Below the pieces are notes generated by a model. It was not told the origin of the DNA, searched no databases, and was given only the letters and a program-made list of their open reading frames with translations. Shown in pieces: positions 16,263 to 24,323 of a stretch of DNA of 41,644 nt (its first letter is position 1; every line of letters starts with the position of its first letter). The position numbers and the translations under genes were made by a program. Source of the DNA: Clostridia bacterium (GTDB lineage: Bacteria > Bacillota > Clostridia > RGIG6154); the NCBI GenBank assembly GCA_017410375.1, contig JAFQQW010000067.1, positions 1-41,644 of the forward strand, given 5' to 3'.

Positions 16263-17408
16263 ATGAAAAGCGAACTGATTTTTCACCCCGACACCAGTGT
16301 TGCGCCTTTGGGCATGATTGCACTGGAAAGCGCACAGGATTTAGGCGCAAAAATTAACAGCTATCTGGTAAGATGGGCAACAGAAAGAAATAAGGAGCCT
16401 GAAAACGGCACATTTCAGATTGAAGCCTCCTGCCCCAGATTCTCCTCCGGCGACGGTAAAGGTATGATTAAATCCACCGTACGCGGTAAGGATTTGTTTA
16501 TTCTGGTAGACGTTGCAAATTATAACTGCACCTACACCATGTTTGGTATGAAAAACCAGATGTCTCCCGATGACCATTTTCAGGATTTAAAACGTATTAT
16601 TCAGGCTGCCAGCGGTAAGGCGCATCGTGTAAACGTTATTATGCCGACCCTGTATGGTGGCAGACAGCACAAGAGAAGCTACAGAGAATCTTTAGACTGC
16701 GCAGTTGCTTTGCAGGAATTGCAGAACATGGGTGTTTCCAACATTCTAACCTTTGACGCGCACGATCCTCGTGTACATAACGCAGTACCGCTTATGGGCT
16801 TTGACAACGTTATTCCGTCTTACCAGGTTTTAAAAACCATGTTCAAAACCATTGACGGTTTTAAGCCTAACAAGGATAATTTCATGGTTATCTCCCCCGA
16901 CGAAGGCGCAATTAACAGAAACATGTACTACGCATCGGTGCTTGGCGTAGATTTAGGTCTTTTCTACAAGAGAAGAGATTATTCGGTAATTGTAAACGGC
17001 AGAAACCCGATTGTTGCACATGAATATTTGGGTAACTCTGTAGAAGGCAAGGATGTATTTATCGCAGACGATATCATTTCTTCGGGCGAATCCATGCTTG
17101 ATATTGCATACGAACTGAAGAAGAGAAAGGCAAACCGCATTTTCTGCTATGCGACCTACGCAATCTTTACCAACGGTCTGGATTCCTTTGACAAGGCTTT
17201 TGAAAACGGCATTATTGACGGTGTGTACGGCACAAACCTGACCTACCGTTCGCCCGAACTTTTGAAGAGAGAATGGTTTAACGAGGTTGACGTTTCCAAG
17301 TACATTGCATACTTTGTTGCAGCCCTCAACCATGACGTTTCGGTGAGCCAGATTATTGACCCGCACGAAAAGATTCATACTTTGCTGCAAAAGCACGGAC
17401 TCAAATAA
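16263..17408 (+). CDS. prs: Ribose-phosphate pyrophosphokinase, long clostridial-type form
   Basis: A protein of 381 residues, clearly longer than the usual 310-320. The PRPP-binding loop ADDIISSGESM (268-278), the metal/ATP segment FDAHDPR (164-170) and SPDEGAINR (211-219) match PRPP synthetase. The enzyme converts ribose-5-phosphate and ATP to PRPP for nucleotide, histidine and tryptophan synthesis. The N-terminal half, with an insertion around residues 40-70, is divergent, so allosteric control by ADP or phosphate may differ from the classical enzyme. It is cytoplasmic. The site AGAGAGG precedes the ATG, and a strong hairpin follows at 17416-17435. Confidence 0.9.
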   Translation: MKSELIFHPDTSVAPLGMIALESAQDLGAKINSYLVRWATERNKEPENGTFQIEASCPRFSSGDGKGMIKSTVRGKDLFILVDVANYNCTYTMFGMKNQMSPDDHFQDLKRIIQAASGKAHRVNVIMPTLYGGRQHKRSYRESLDCAVALQELQNMGVSNILTFDAHDPRVHNAVPLMGFDNVIPSYQVLKTMFKTIDGFKPNKDNFMVISPDEGAINRNMYYASVLGVDLGLFYKRRDYSVIVNGRNPIVAHEYLGNSVEGKDVFIADDIISSGESMLDIAYELKKRKANRIFCYATYAIFTNGLDSFDKAFENGIIDGVYGTNLTYRSPELLKREWFNEVDVSKYIAYFVAALNHDVSVSQIIDPHEKIHTLLQKHGLK

Positions 17409-17415
17409 GAAAAAA

Positions 17416-17435
17416 GCCCCCTTTTCAAAGGGGGC
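17416..17435 (+). terminator. Hairpin after prs
   Basis: GCCCCCTTT and AAAGGGGGC are perfectly complementary, with a two-base loop that would open to four or more. ATCATTTT follows. rfbC begins 25 bases later with no clear promoter, so some read-through is likely. Confidence 0.75.
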
Positions 17436-17459
17436 ATCATTTTAAAAAGGAAAAGAAAA

Positions 17460-18011
17460 ATGGGTAAATTTAACTTTATTAAAACGGATATCAAGGATTT
17501 GATTTTGGTAGAGCCGACTGTGTTCGGCGACAGCCGCGGTTATTTTATGGAAACCTACCAGAAAGAAGAATTTAAGCAAGGCGGCATTGATGTGGATTTT
17601 GTGCAGGATAACCAGTCCTGCTCGGGAAAAGGTGTGCTTCGCGGTATGCATTTTCAGAAGAAAAATCCCCAGGGCAAGCTGGTGCGCGTGGTAAGCGGTG
17701 CCGTTTATGATGTAGCGGTTGACCTGCGAAAGGACAGCAAAACCTACGGTAAGTGGCAGGGCTTTGTGCTTTCTGCCGAAAACAAACGTCAGCTTTATGT
17801 GCCCGAAGGATTTGCCCACGGCTTTTTGGTATTAAGCGACAGCGCCGAGTTTGTGTACAAGTGCACCCGTTACTATGACGGCTCGGATGAAGGCGGACTC
17901 ATGTACAACGACCCCGATTTGAACATTGATTGGCATGCACACTATGACGGAGAATTTGTCATCAGTGACAAGGACAAAAAACATCCTTTATTTAAAGATT
18001 TAAAAGACTGA
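17460..18011 (+). CDS. rfbC: dTDP-4-dehydrorhamnose 3,5-epimerase
   Basis: A protein of 183 residues, the standard size of RmlC. It is a cupin: GVLRGMHFQ (58-66) carries the R61 and catalytic H64 pair, K73 follows, H120 lies in PEGFAHGF (115-122), and the aromatic region RYYD (137-140) contributes the tyrosine. It epimerises C3 and C5 of the dTDP-4-keto-6-deoxy sugar on the way to dTDP-L-rhamnose for cell-surface glycans. The other rhamnose genes (rfbA, rfbB, rfbD) are not adjacent, which is unusual. Ribosome binding site AAAGGAAAAG. Its stop codon lies inside the terminator stem. Confidence 0.94.
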   Translation: MGKFNFIKTDIKDLILVEPTVFGDSRGYFMETYQKEEFKQGGIDVDFVQDNQSCSGKGVLRGMHFQKKNPQGKLVRVVSGAVYDVAVDLRKDSKTYGKWQGFVLSAENKRQLYVPEGFAHGFLVLSDSAEFVYKCTRYYDGSDEGGLMYNDPDLNIDWHAHYDGEFVISDKDKKHPLFKDLKD

Positions 18012-18028
18012 GCTTACGCTCAGTCTTT
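18003..18028 (+). terminator. rfbC terminator overlapping the stop codon
   Basis: AAAGACTGAGC, loop TTAC, GCTCAGTCTTT is a perfect 11-bp stem followed by TTTA. The TGA stop of rfbC (18009-18011) is within the 5' arm. Confidence 0.9.
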
Positions 18029-18037
18029 TTTAGTGTT

Positions 18038-18055
18038 GTCATCCTGCGCAGAGCG
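18038..18055. repeat. Degenerate SERSEE-type repeat before structured copy 2
   Basis: GTCATCCTGCGCAGAGCG resembles the reverse complement of the repeat at 43-70 with changes. It adjoins the second structured element as the other does the first. Confidence 0.35.
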
Positions 18056-18163
18056 CTCGTGAAAAGTATTTCAAAGAAAACTTTTCACGAAAGAGGCGCA
18101 ACAGCCTGATAACAAAGCATGTGCCGATAAGGCATATGCGTAAAAAGAAGGCTTGTTGCGACG
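18051..18163 (+). repeat. Structured interspersed element, copy 2 (possible ncRNA)
   Basis: Hairpin 1, 18058-18067 with 18080-18089, has the same 10-bp stem as copy 1, and its 12-nt loop differs by one base. The outer stem 18097-18107 with 18149-18160 keeps the single bulged T (18154), but several pairs are changed on both sides relative to copy 1. Hairpin 3 is GCATGTGCC (18117-18125) with GGCATATGC (18131-18139), a different 9-bp stem with one G-U pair and a five-base loop, as in copy 1. It lies between the rfbC and ddh terminators, so it is not part of a normal mRNA. Positions 18164-18220 hold nothing I recognise. Confidence 0.65.
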
Positions 18164-18220
18164 CCGGGCAATTGGTGCCTAGGTGCTTGTAATAGAGTCA
18201 CAGCTTCTTTTTTACACAAA

Positions 18221-18249
18221 AAAACAACGCCATGATCTGGCGTTGTTTT
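18221..18249 (-). terminator. ddh terminator
   Basis: On the minus strand AAAACAACGCC, a 7-nt loop and GGCGTTGTTTT form an 11-bp stem followed by a U-run, right after the ddh stop codon. Confidence 0.9.
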
Positions 18250-18251
18250 GA

Positions 18252-19235
18252 TTATAACAATTCTTTTCGAAGCTCTGCACCCGATTTTTGGGAAAGGTAT
18301 GCCGGCGGAACATCTAAAACTGTTTTACATCCGGACATTCCTTCCTTAAACATTCTGCAGGTTGCACGGGCATACGCCACAATGACAGAAGCAGTAAATT
18401 CAGGATTGGAATCTAATTTTAAGCTATATTCAATGATATGGTTGTGTTCTTTATCGAAGCCCGTTTTACCGCTTCGGATGACGAAACCGCCGTGGGGAAT
18501 TCCGCTGTGGTCGCGATTCAATTCCTCCTGCGAAATAAAATGCACAATAGTATCATAATCCGCAAAATAGTTGGGCATGGTCTTGATTTCGTTTTCAATT
18601 TTTGCTTTGTCTGCGCCTTCTTTTGCCACCACAAAGCATTCTCTCAAATGCTTTTCACGGGTAGAAAGGTCGGGATTCAAACCGCTTCTTACTGCGTCTA
18701 ATGCTTTGTCAATGGGAATGGTGTACTGCTTTGCATCCTGCACGCCGTCAATTCTGCGGATGGCATCCGAATGTCCCTGGCTTACGCCCTTGCCCCAGAA
18801 AGTATAATCCTTACCCTCGGGCAAAACCGCACCGCCGTACATTCTGTTAATGGAGAACATACCCGGGTCCCAGCCCACAGAAATCATGCCCACCTTACCG
18901 CCTTTTTTGGCGGAAGCGTCCACATTTTCAAAATGTTCGGGGATTTTTGCATGGGTGTCAAAGCTGTCTACCACATTAAAATGCTCTGCTAAAAACGGTG
19001 TCTGCTCGGGCAAATCCTTTGCGCTGCCGCCACAAAGAATCATCACATCAATTTTGTCTTTAAAGGAAAGCACATCGTCTGTGTGACAAACTTCTACTCC
19101 CTCTGTTTTTATGCTGACGGTTTTGGGGTCACGACGGGTAAACACCGCCACCAGACACATATCCTCATTCTGGCGAATGGCACTTTCCACACCGCGTCCT
19201 AAGTTGCCGTAACCGTAAATTCCGATTCTGATCAT
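18252..19235 (-). CDS. ddh: meso-Diaminopimelate dehydrogenase
   Basis: A protein of 327 residues, matching the roughly 326 of known Ddh enzymes. The start is ATG 19235 with AAGGAGG eight bases before it; a longer in-frame extension to 19346 is rejected because it is hydrophobic and has no site. GYGNLG (8-13) binds the cofactor, FTRRDP (32-37) with paired arginines suggests NADP, SVGWDPGMFS (119-128) and the WGKGVSQGHSDAIRRIDGV segment (147-165) are family signatures. It reductively aminates tetrahydrodipicolinate to meso-DAP in one step, feeding lysine and peptidoglycan synthesis. It stands alone between terminators with a good promoter. Confidence 0.94.
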   Translation of the reverse strand: MIRIGIYGYGNLGRGVESAIRQNEDMCLVAVFTRRDPKTVSIKTEGVEVCHTDDVLSFKDKIDVMILCGGSAKDLPEQTPFLAEHFNVVDSFDTHAKIPEHFENVDASAKKGGKVGMISVGWDPGMFSINRMYGGAVLPEGKDYTFWGKGVSQGHSDAIRRIDGVQDAKQYTIPIDKALDAVRSGLNPDLSTREKHLRECFVVAKEGADKAKIENEIKTMPNYFADYDTIVHFISQEELNRDHSGIPHGGFVIRSGKTGFDKEHNHIIEYSLKLDSNPEFTASVIVAYARATCRMFKEGMSGCKTVLDVPPAYLSQKSGAELRKELL

Positions 19236-19265
19236 GATAAAAACCTCCTTATCTCGAATAAAAAA

Positions 19266-19294
19266 AGTATAACATATTCTTCGGAAAATTTCAA
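19266..19294 (-). promoter_or_regulatory. ddh promoter
   Basis: On the minus strand TTGAAA (19289-19294), a 17-bp spacer and TATACT (19266-19271). Confidence 0.85.
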
Positions 19295-19384
19295 GAAAAA
19301 TGCAAAAAAAATATAAAATAATCGGTCTTATTTTTAAAAAAATCAACGTTTACGCCTCTAAACGCAACGCTTGTTCCTGCGCTA

Positions 19385-19413
19385 TTGCTTTTTGCATTTT
19401 ACCATGCTATACT
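19385..19413 (+). promoter_or_regulatory. Promoter of the BspA-like gene
   Basis: TTGCTT (19385-19390), a 17-bp spacer and TATACT (19408-19413), with TG three bases before the -10. It precedes GGAGGG and the ATG at 19434. Confidence 0.75.
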
Positions 19414-19433
19414 GAAAAAAGGAGGGATGATTC

Positions 19434-22004
19434 ATGAAAAAAACAATTGCGCTTTGTGCAGGTGTTATTCTGGTTTGCCTGCTGATTTTTGCTTTTGCAA
19501 CAACCGCCTCCGCGACCGGATTGACTTATGCGGAAAGCTTGCCCATTATCAACGGAAATCTTGCAACAGAGCAAGGCAAATTAGGCATCGATACCACAAG
19601 CCCCACAAATAACGGAAAATGGAATTACAATTCCCACGATATGTATCAGGGTCTTTACGGTCTGAGCGGTGTTCCTACCTTATATATCAACAGCGGACAG
19701 TCCGTAACCTTAACTGTAAACAGCTCTGAAGAGGTTACGTGTTATCTCGGTGCACAGCTTTCCTGTTACACCTCGACCCGTGCTGTGGATGTATCCATAA
19801 ACGGAACGAAGGTTGCGCGCTTATATTCTTCAAGCATGAGCCAAAGAGTTGTCTCGGATCCCGTTACTCTGCAAAAGGGAGAAAACCAAATTACGCTGAC
19901 AGGTGTCGGGGCGGTTGTGCGTCTGGACCACATTGCCTTTATTCCCGGCACTTCCAAGTCGAATGCCCTGGCAGATTATACTGCGGCAAGCGTATCGGTA
20001 CAAAGCTTAGAGAATGCTTTCGGTCAAACCGGTATTTTGCTTTCTGAAGCAAATGTTTCTTTTTCCGCAGCAGACAGCAACGGACTTACAGTAAACTGGA
20101 TCCCCAATAAAAGTGCAAAAAATAAAAATGTAACCTATAAGCTTGTTTTAGACGGAGGTGCGGAGGTTGTTCTTGGAAACGAAGCAAGGTCGCACACCTT
20201 TACCGATGCAAGCTACGGCATGCACACCCTGTCGCTTACCGCGGTCTGCGGAACAGAAAGCATTACCATTTCAAAAGCCGTATTTTTAACCGACCGGAAT
20301 TCTGTTACCACTGTTCTGGACTTTGGCACCTGTGGTGAAAATGTTACCTGGGTACTGGATGTAGAGGGTACTTTGTTCCTGAACGGCAGCGGTGCGATGC
20401 AAAATTACGCTGCAGACAAAACGCCCTGGTATGATTTGCGGTTTTCTGTTAAAAAAGCAATTGTTGCTGAAGGGATAACTACCATCGGTGACAATGCACT
20501 GGCAGGATGCATAATTCTGGAAAGCATAACGCTTCCGGACAGTTTAAAAAGCATTGGCAATCATGCACTTTCCACCTGCCTTGCACTAAGCAGTATAACG
20601 ATTCCCGACAACGTGGAAACCATTGACCAGAGTGCATTTGCAGATTGCGAAGCACTTACGAGCATCCGCTTGCCGGACAGCGTAAAAACAATTGGCATGC
20701 AAGCTTTCCGAGATTGTAAGGAACTAACAAACATCACATTAGGTAACGGCTTGATTGCAATCGGTGTGCAAGCATTTTCCTATTGCAAAAATTTGGAAAG
20801 CATAACCATCCCTGACGGTGTAGAAACCATCGAATACCAAACATTCTACGCCTGCGACGCACTTACAAATATTCAATTTGGCAGTGGCATAACCACAATC
20901 AAGGATGATGCATTCGGAAGATGTTTAAGCCTTGAAAGCATAGTCATTCCAAGCGGTGTATTATCCATTGGCGCATCCGCCTTTGGCTACAACCATTCGC
21001 TGAAAAGTGCAACAATTCCTGCAAGCGTAAGAGAAATCGGCGAGGGTGTATTCCGGGATTGCAGAAACCTTACTGATATTACGGTAAACGCCAACAATTT
21101 AAAATACTGCTCACAGGACGGTGTTTTGTTCAACAAGCAAAAGACGGTGCTGGTGCAGTATCCGGGCGGAAAATCGGGTGCATATACCGTTCCGGACGGG
21201 GTAAATACCATAGCGCCCCATTCGTTTTATTATTGTCAAAAGCTTACCGATGTAAGCTTTCCTGCGGATGTAACCTACATTAGCGACAATGCATTTACAA
21301 CCTGCACTACACTTAAAAGTGTCACATTCTCAGAAGGCTTAAAGACCATTGGTTCATCCGCCTTTTCTTCATGCCAGGCACTTGAAAACGTAAATCTCCC
21401 CAAAAGCCTGACTGAAATCAATCCATCTGCCTTCAGAGGTTGTTCCGCTCTTACAAGCATAACCGTACCCGGGGGCGTCACAACCGTTGGAAACTACGCC
21501 TTCGGCTATTGCGACAAGCTTACCCGCGTAATCTTAGAAACGGGTATAAAAACAGTTGATTCTTACGCGTTCAGTGACTGCCAGAAGCTTGCCGATATAA
21601 CTGTACCCGGCACGGTGCAGACAATCGGTAACAATGCTTTTTCCCGGTGCGATAATCTGCAGACCATCTATTACAGAGGTCTGGTATCCGATTGGAACAA
21701 TATATCTGCAGAAAATGCTCTGATACCCGAAACAGTAAAAATGGTATTTCTTCCTGTTTTTTCCTTTGATATCACTACTGCCAACGGTCAGCTTCTCGTC
21801 ACAGCAGACCCCTGCGATTTGCCTGCTGATACCGTTTTCCTGGGCTTAACCGTAAATGCAAACGGCAAGGCATTGGAGCTTAAGCCCGTAACAGCAACTA
21901 CAGCCACAGCCTTTGACGCAACAGATGTAAACGAAATAAGAGTCTTTGCCTGGGGTAACCGCTTTACTCCCGTATCCCAAAATTGCATTCAATCCGTAAA
22001 TTAA
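19434..22004 (+). CDS. Secreted BspA-like leucine-rich-repeat protein
   Basis: A protein of 856 residues. A signal peptide (MKK, hydrophobic core, cleavage near TASA at about 25-28) sends it out of the cell. An N-terminal part of about 300 residues contains a beta-rich, carbohydrate-binding-like stretch with sugar-binding style aromatic residues. The main body is 16 LRR_5 repeats of about 23 residues, with the pattern TIG--AF--C--L--I-IP, interrupted once after repeat 9 by a longer non-canonical segment. A short beta-rich tail ends the protein with no LPXTG motif or transmembrane anchor. Such proteins bind host matrix, other bacteria or polymers. It is flanked by its own promoter and terminator, so it is a single-gene unit. 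Confidence 0.88.
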   Translation: MKKTIALCAGVILVCLLIFAFATTASATGLTYAESLPIINGNLATEQGKLGIDTTSPTNNGKWNYNSHDMYQGLYGLSGVPTLYINSGQSVTLTVNSSEEVTCYLGAQLSCYTSTRAVDVSINGTKVARLYSSSMSQRVVSDPVTLQKGENQITLTGVGAVVRLDHIAFIPGTSKSNALADYTAASVSVQSLENAFGQTGILLSEANVSFSAADSNGLTVNWIPNKSAKNKNVTYKLVLDGGAEVVLGNEARSHTFTDASYGMHTLSLTAVCGTESITISKAVFLTDRNSVTTVLDFGTCGENVTWVLDVEGTLFLNGSGAMQNYAADKTPWYDLRFSVKKAIVAEGITTIGDNALAGCIILESITLPDSLKSIGNHALSTCLALSSITIPDNVETIDQSAFADCEALTSIRLPDSVKTIGMQAFRDCKELTNITLGNGLIAIGVQAFSYCKNLESITIPDGVETIEYQTFYACDALTNIQFGSGITTIKDDAFGRCLSLESIVIPSGVLSIGASAFGYNHSLKSATIPASVREIGEGVFRDCRNLTDITVNANNLKYCSQDGVLFNKQKTVLVQYPGGKSGAYTVPDGVNTIAPHSFYYCQKLTDVSFPADVTYISDNAFTTCTTLKSVTFSEGLKTIGSSAFSSCQALENVNLPKSLTEINPSAFRGCSALTSITVPGGVTTVGNYAFGYCDKLTRVILETGIKTVDSYAFSDCQKLADITVPGTVQTIGNNAFSRCDNLQTIYYRGLVSDWNNISAENALIPETVKMVFLPVFSFDITTANGQLLVTADPCDLPADTVFLGLTVNANGKALELKPVTATTATAFDATDVNEIRVFAWGNRFTPVSQNCIQSVN

Positions 22005-22009
22005 CAAAT

Positions 22010-22039
22010 AACCCCTCAAAACGTAAGTTTTGAGGGGTT
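22010..22039 (+). terminator. Terminator of the BspA-like gene
   Basis: AACCCCTCAAAAC, loop GTAA, GTTTTGAGGGGTT is a perfect 13-bp stem followed by GCTTTTTA. It lies between convergent genes and could also weakly stop the minus-strand transcript. Confidence 0.92.
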
Positions 22040-22044
22040 GCTTT

Positions 22045-23001
22045 TTACAGTTCCCGAATATCGTCACCGGTACATTCCAGTATAATATAGTTGCCCAGAA
22101 TTCTGGAAGTTATGCGCTGGGAGTAAACCGTTTCCAGGTCATTAAAATCCAGGTTTGTGCTGATGATGGTGGGCTGGCGCTTGTTGGTACGGGTGTTGAT
22201 TAAATCAAACAGCACCTCTGCGGTATAAGCTGTTACCATTTCGGCACCCAAATCATCAATAATCAAAAGCTCTGCGTCCATAATGCGGTCGATATGGCTT
22301 TTGGACAGCGCTTTGTCCTCATGATTGAACTTATAACTTTCAAACATGCGGAAAATTTTGTAAGCAGGCTGATAAAACACATCGTGACCCTGCTCTAAAA
22401 CCGCCTTTGCGATACAGCTGGACAAAAAGGTTTTCCCAAGCCCCGTACCGCCGTATAAAAACAAGCTTTCGCCGTTGTTTTCGTTAAAACTGTCTGCAAA
22501 ATTTTTGCAGATTTTCAGTACATCCTCCATGTTTTCACGAGCGTCCTCGGGATACACGTCCAGCCTGAAGGTGTCAAAGGACTGGGTGTCCATCATAAGA
22601 GGCAGGTTGGACTGCTTGAACGCCTCTTTTAAAAGGGCATCCTTAAAACAATCGCAATAGCCCAGGTCGGTATGGCCTTTGTCCTGACAAACACTACAGC
22701 GATACCTTGGCTCCAGATAATCGGATGCAAAACCGTTTTCGAACAGCAATTTTTGCTGTTCTGCCTGCAATATTTCTGCGTTTTTGCGGGAATTTTCCAT
22801 TAGTTCTTCGGTATTTTCCGCGGTGAACGCCTTTTTGATGAGCATCAATCCTAAAGCGGTCAGTTCTTTTTCAATTTCCTGCAGACGCGGTACTGCGCGG
22901 AATGCTTCTTTTTTTCTGGTAATCTGTTTATTTTCCGCATCAAAGCGAAAGGAACTGAACTGCTCCTCTACCGCCTGATACACTTCTTTCGGGTAACCCA
23001 T
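22045..23001 (-). CDS. DnaC/DnaI-like replicative helicase loader ATPase
   Basis: A protein of 318 residues from ATG 23001; an upstream TTG (23010) is too close to the AGAGGA site. The N-terminal half has a zinc cluster of four cysteines (C102, C105, C116, C118 in CSVC and CDC). The AAA+ domain carries Walker A GGTGLGKT (184-191) and Walker B LLIIDDLGAE (245-254), followed by TIISTNLD as sensor 1. The family loads the replicative helicase onto the origin or stalled forks. It follows the DnaD-domain gene by 18 nt; the DnaD-like/DnaI-like pair is typical of Firmicutes primosomes. Confidence 0.92.
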   Translation of the reverse strand: MGYPKEVYQAVEEQFSSFRFDAENKQITRKKEAFRAVPRLQEIEKELTALGLMLIKKAFTAENTEELMENSRKNAEILQAEQQKLLFENGFASDYLEPRYRCSVCQDKGHTDLGYCDCFKDALLKEAFKQSNLPLMMDTQSFDTFRLDVYPEDARENMEDVLKICKNFADSFNENNGESLFLYGGTGLGKTFLSSCIAKAVLEQGHDVFYQPAYKIFRMFESYKFNHEDKALSKSHIDRIMDAELLIIDDLGAEMVTAYTAEVLFDLINTRTNKRQPTIISTNLDFNDLETVYSQRITSRILGNYIILECTGDDIREL

Positions 23002-23019
23002 AACTTTCAAAATCCTCTC

Positions 23020-23955
23020 TTACAGATTTTTTGCAATTTTTCTTGCCCGTTCCCTTGCCTTTTCCTTTACCGAATCGTAATCCTTTTTACGAGGCTCAAA
23101 ATTGGCAAATTTGGACGGTGTAACACGTTTTTTGGATGTTGGTACCGCGGGTGCGGAACTTCCTTCGTCAGCCGTTAAAATTTTGTTCATATAGGCAAAG
23201 GAAATTTTGCCTGTGGTATCCACCGTTTTTTCGTATGCCTCTCTGATTTTTTCGGGGCTGTATTCGCCTTTCCATTTATCTAAGTATTCTTTTTCCTTTT
23301 TCGTAAATTCTCTGCCGAAAATGCCCAAAACATCGCGCATGGATGCATAATATTCTTTTTGTTGTTCAAGATATGTAATGTGTGCATGGGCTTTTTCTGC
23401 GGTGTCGATTCCCTTTTCGTGCCAGTCCAGCGCAGTATTTTTCAAATAGCCCACCGATTTTTTGCCCAAGGCTGCCACATACTCGATTAAAATCATCAGC
23501 ACCGGCGCAGGAATGCCCACCCAGCTGTAAAGACTGGTCAGTACACCGATGTCACCATAGTTTAACAGCTTGCCGAATGCCTTTTCCGCACAAACAGTGA
23601 GGTTTGTGATTTCGATGTCGTTCATGGCGGCGATTTCTTCGGGCGTATATTCCTTGAAAGCCGTCGGCTTTGCAGACACCTCAGGCTCAGCAGAAAGCAT
23701 GGTAATCTGCGTGGTAGTAAGCTTAATCAGCTTCTTTTGCTCTAAGTGCTGAAATGCCTCTACCGCCTCGCGCATGGTGTAGCCGGATTGCGCCGAAATA
23801 TCTTCCCATTCTATGTCTTTTTTTCCGTGGGCATACATGGTGGCGAGCAGGTAAAGCTTAAGCTCTGCTTCGGTTAAATTTTTCATATCCTCACGAATGA
23901 ATCCTTCAGTAAGAACAATGTTTCCACGGTATGCACCGTCTGTTTTAAACTTCAT
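23020..23955 (-). CDS. DnaD-domain replication initiation protein
   Basis: A protein of 311 residues, start ATG 23955 with AAAGGGA upstream. The open frame continues beyond the tRNA genes, but that part is not coding. The N-terminal winged-helix segment (about 20-80) is followed by the DnaD/DnaB_2 domain at about 200-270 (KKEKEYLDKWKGEYSPEKIR and the IREAY/YMNKIL pattern). The C-terminal tail is Lys/Arg-rich and likely binds DNA. DnaD-type proteins remodel DNA at origins and help recruit the helicase loader, encoded next. An extended -10 promoter is at 23988-23996. Confidence 0.9.
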   Translation of the reverse strand: MKFKTDGAYRGNIVLTEGFIREDMKNLTEAELKLYLLATMYAHGKKDIEWEDISAQSGYTMREAVEAFQHLEQKKLIKLTTTQITMLSAEPEVSAKPTAFKEYTPEEIAAMNDIEITNLTVCAEKAFGKLLNYGDIGVLTSLYSWVGIPAPVLMILIEYVAALGKKSVGYLKNTALDWHEKGIDTAEKAHAHITYLEQQKEYYASMRDVLGIFGREFTKKEKEYLDKWKGEYSPEKIREAYEKTVDTTGKISFAYMNKILTADEGSSAPAVPTSKKRVTPSKFANFEPRKKDYDSVKEKARERARKIAKNL

Positions 23956-23987
23956 TGAAAAAAGAATCCCTTTCTTTGTTTTTCTAT

Positions 23988-23996
23988 ATTGTACCA
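23988..23996 (-). promoter_or_regulatory. Extended -10 of the DnaD gene
   Basis: The minus strand reads TGG then TACAAT, an extended -10 without a clear -35, 33 bases before the start codon. Confidence 0.5.
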
Positions 23997-24052
23997 TAAA
24001 AATAACAAAAAGAAAAGAGGAAAATATTTTTTTAAAAAAATAAAAAAAAGTG

Positions 24053-24081
24053 TTGACAAATAATGGGAAGTGTGTTATACT
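24053..24081 (+). promoter_or_regulatory. Consensus promoter of the two tRNA genes
   Basis: TTGACA (24053-24058), a 17-bp spacer and TATACT (24076-24081), about 40 bases before tRNA-Gln. Confidence 0.93.
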
Positions 24082-24122
24082 AATTAGGCGTTGAAAATGA
24101 GGCGGCAGTAAACGTACGATAA

Positions 24123-24197
24123 TGGGCTGTAGCCAAGGGGTAAGGCTCCAGATTTTGATTCTGGCATTCGTAGGTTCAAATCCTGCCAGCCCAGCCA
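24123..24197 (+). tRNA. tRNA-Gln (TTG anticodon)
   Basis: The acceptor stem TGGGCTG pairs with CAGCCCA, the anticodon stem CCAGA/TCTGG encloses loop TTTTGAT giving anticodon TTG, and CCA is encoded at 24195-24197. The length is 75 nt. Confidence 0.97.
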
Positions 24198-24202
24198 TAC
24201 AT

Positions 24203-24278
24203 GGACCACTAGCTCAGTTGGCAGAGCACATGACTTTTAATCATGTTGTCCGGGGTTCGACTCCCCGGTGGTTCACCA
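24203..24278 (+). tRNA. tRNA-Lys (TTT anticodon)
   Basis: The acceptor stem GGACCAC pairs with GTGGTTC (one G-U), the anticodon stem CATGA/TCATG encloses CTTTTAA giving TTT, and CCA is encoded at 24276-24278. The length is 76 nt. Prophage genes begin after it, so its 3' end is a likely integration site. Confidence 0.97.
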
Positions 24279-24288
24279 ATCACGAATT

Positions 24289-24323
24289 CCGCACTATCAG
24301 TCAAAAATGGCTTGGTAGTGCGG
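24289..24323 (+). terminator. Terminator after the tRNA genes
   Basis: CCGCACTA (24289-24296) pairs with TAGTGCGG (24316-24323) across a long loop, followed by TTTTTC. Confidence 0.75.

Noticed and set aside
19236-19346. Hydrophobic N-terminal extension of diaminopimelate dehydrogenase as a membrane anchor
   Set aside because: ATG 19235 has AAGGAGG and gives the normal family length; the extension covers the promoter.
20480-21680. Periodic repeats that could suggest a CRISPR array or satellite DNA
   Set aside because: The period is 69 bp (23 codons), the units vary and the frame is intact; they are the leucine-rich repeats of the BspA-like protein.
23956-24198. N-terminal extension of the DnaD protein through the tRNA region
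   Set aside because: It runs antisense to tRNA-Gln and through the promoter region; ATG 23955 has a site and fits family length.
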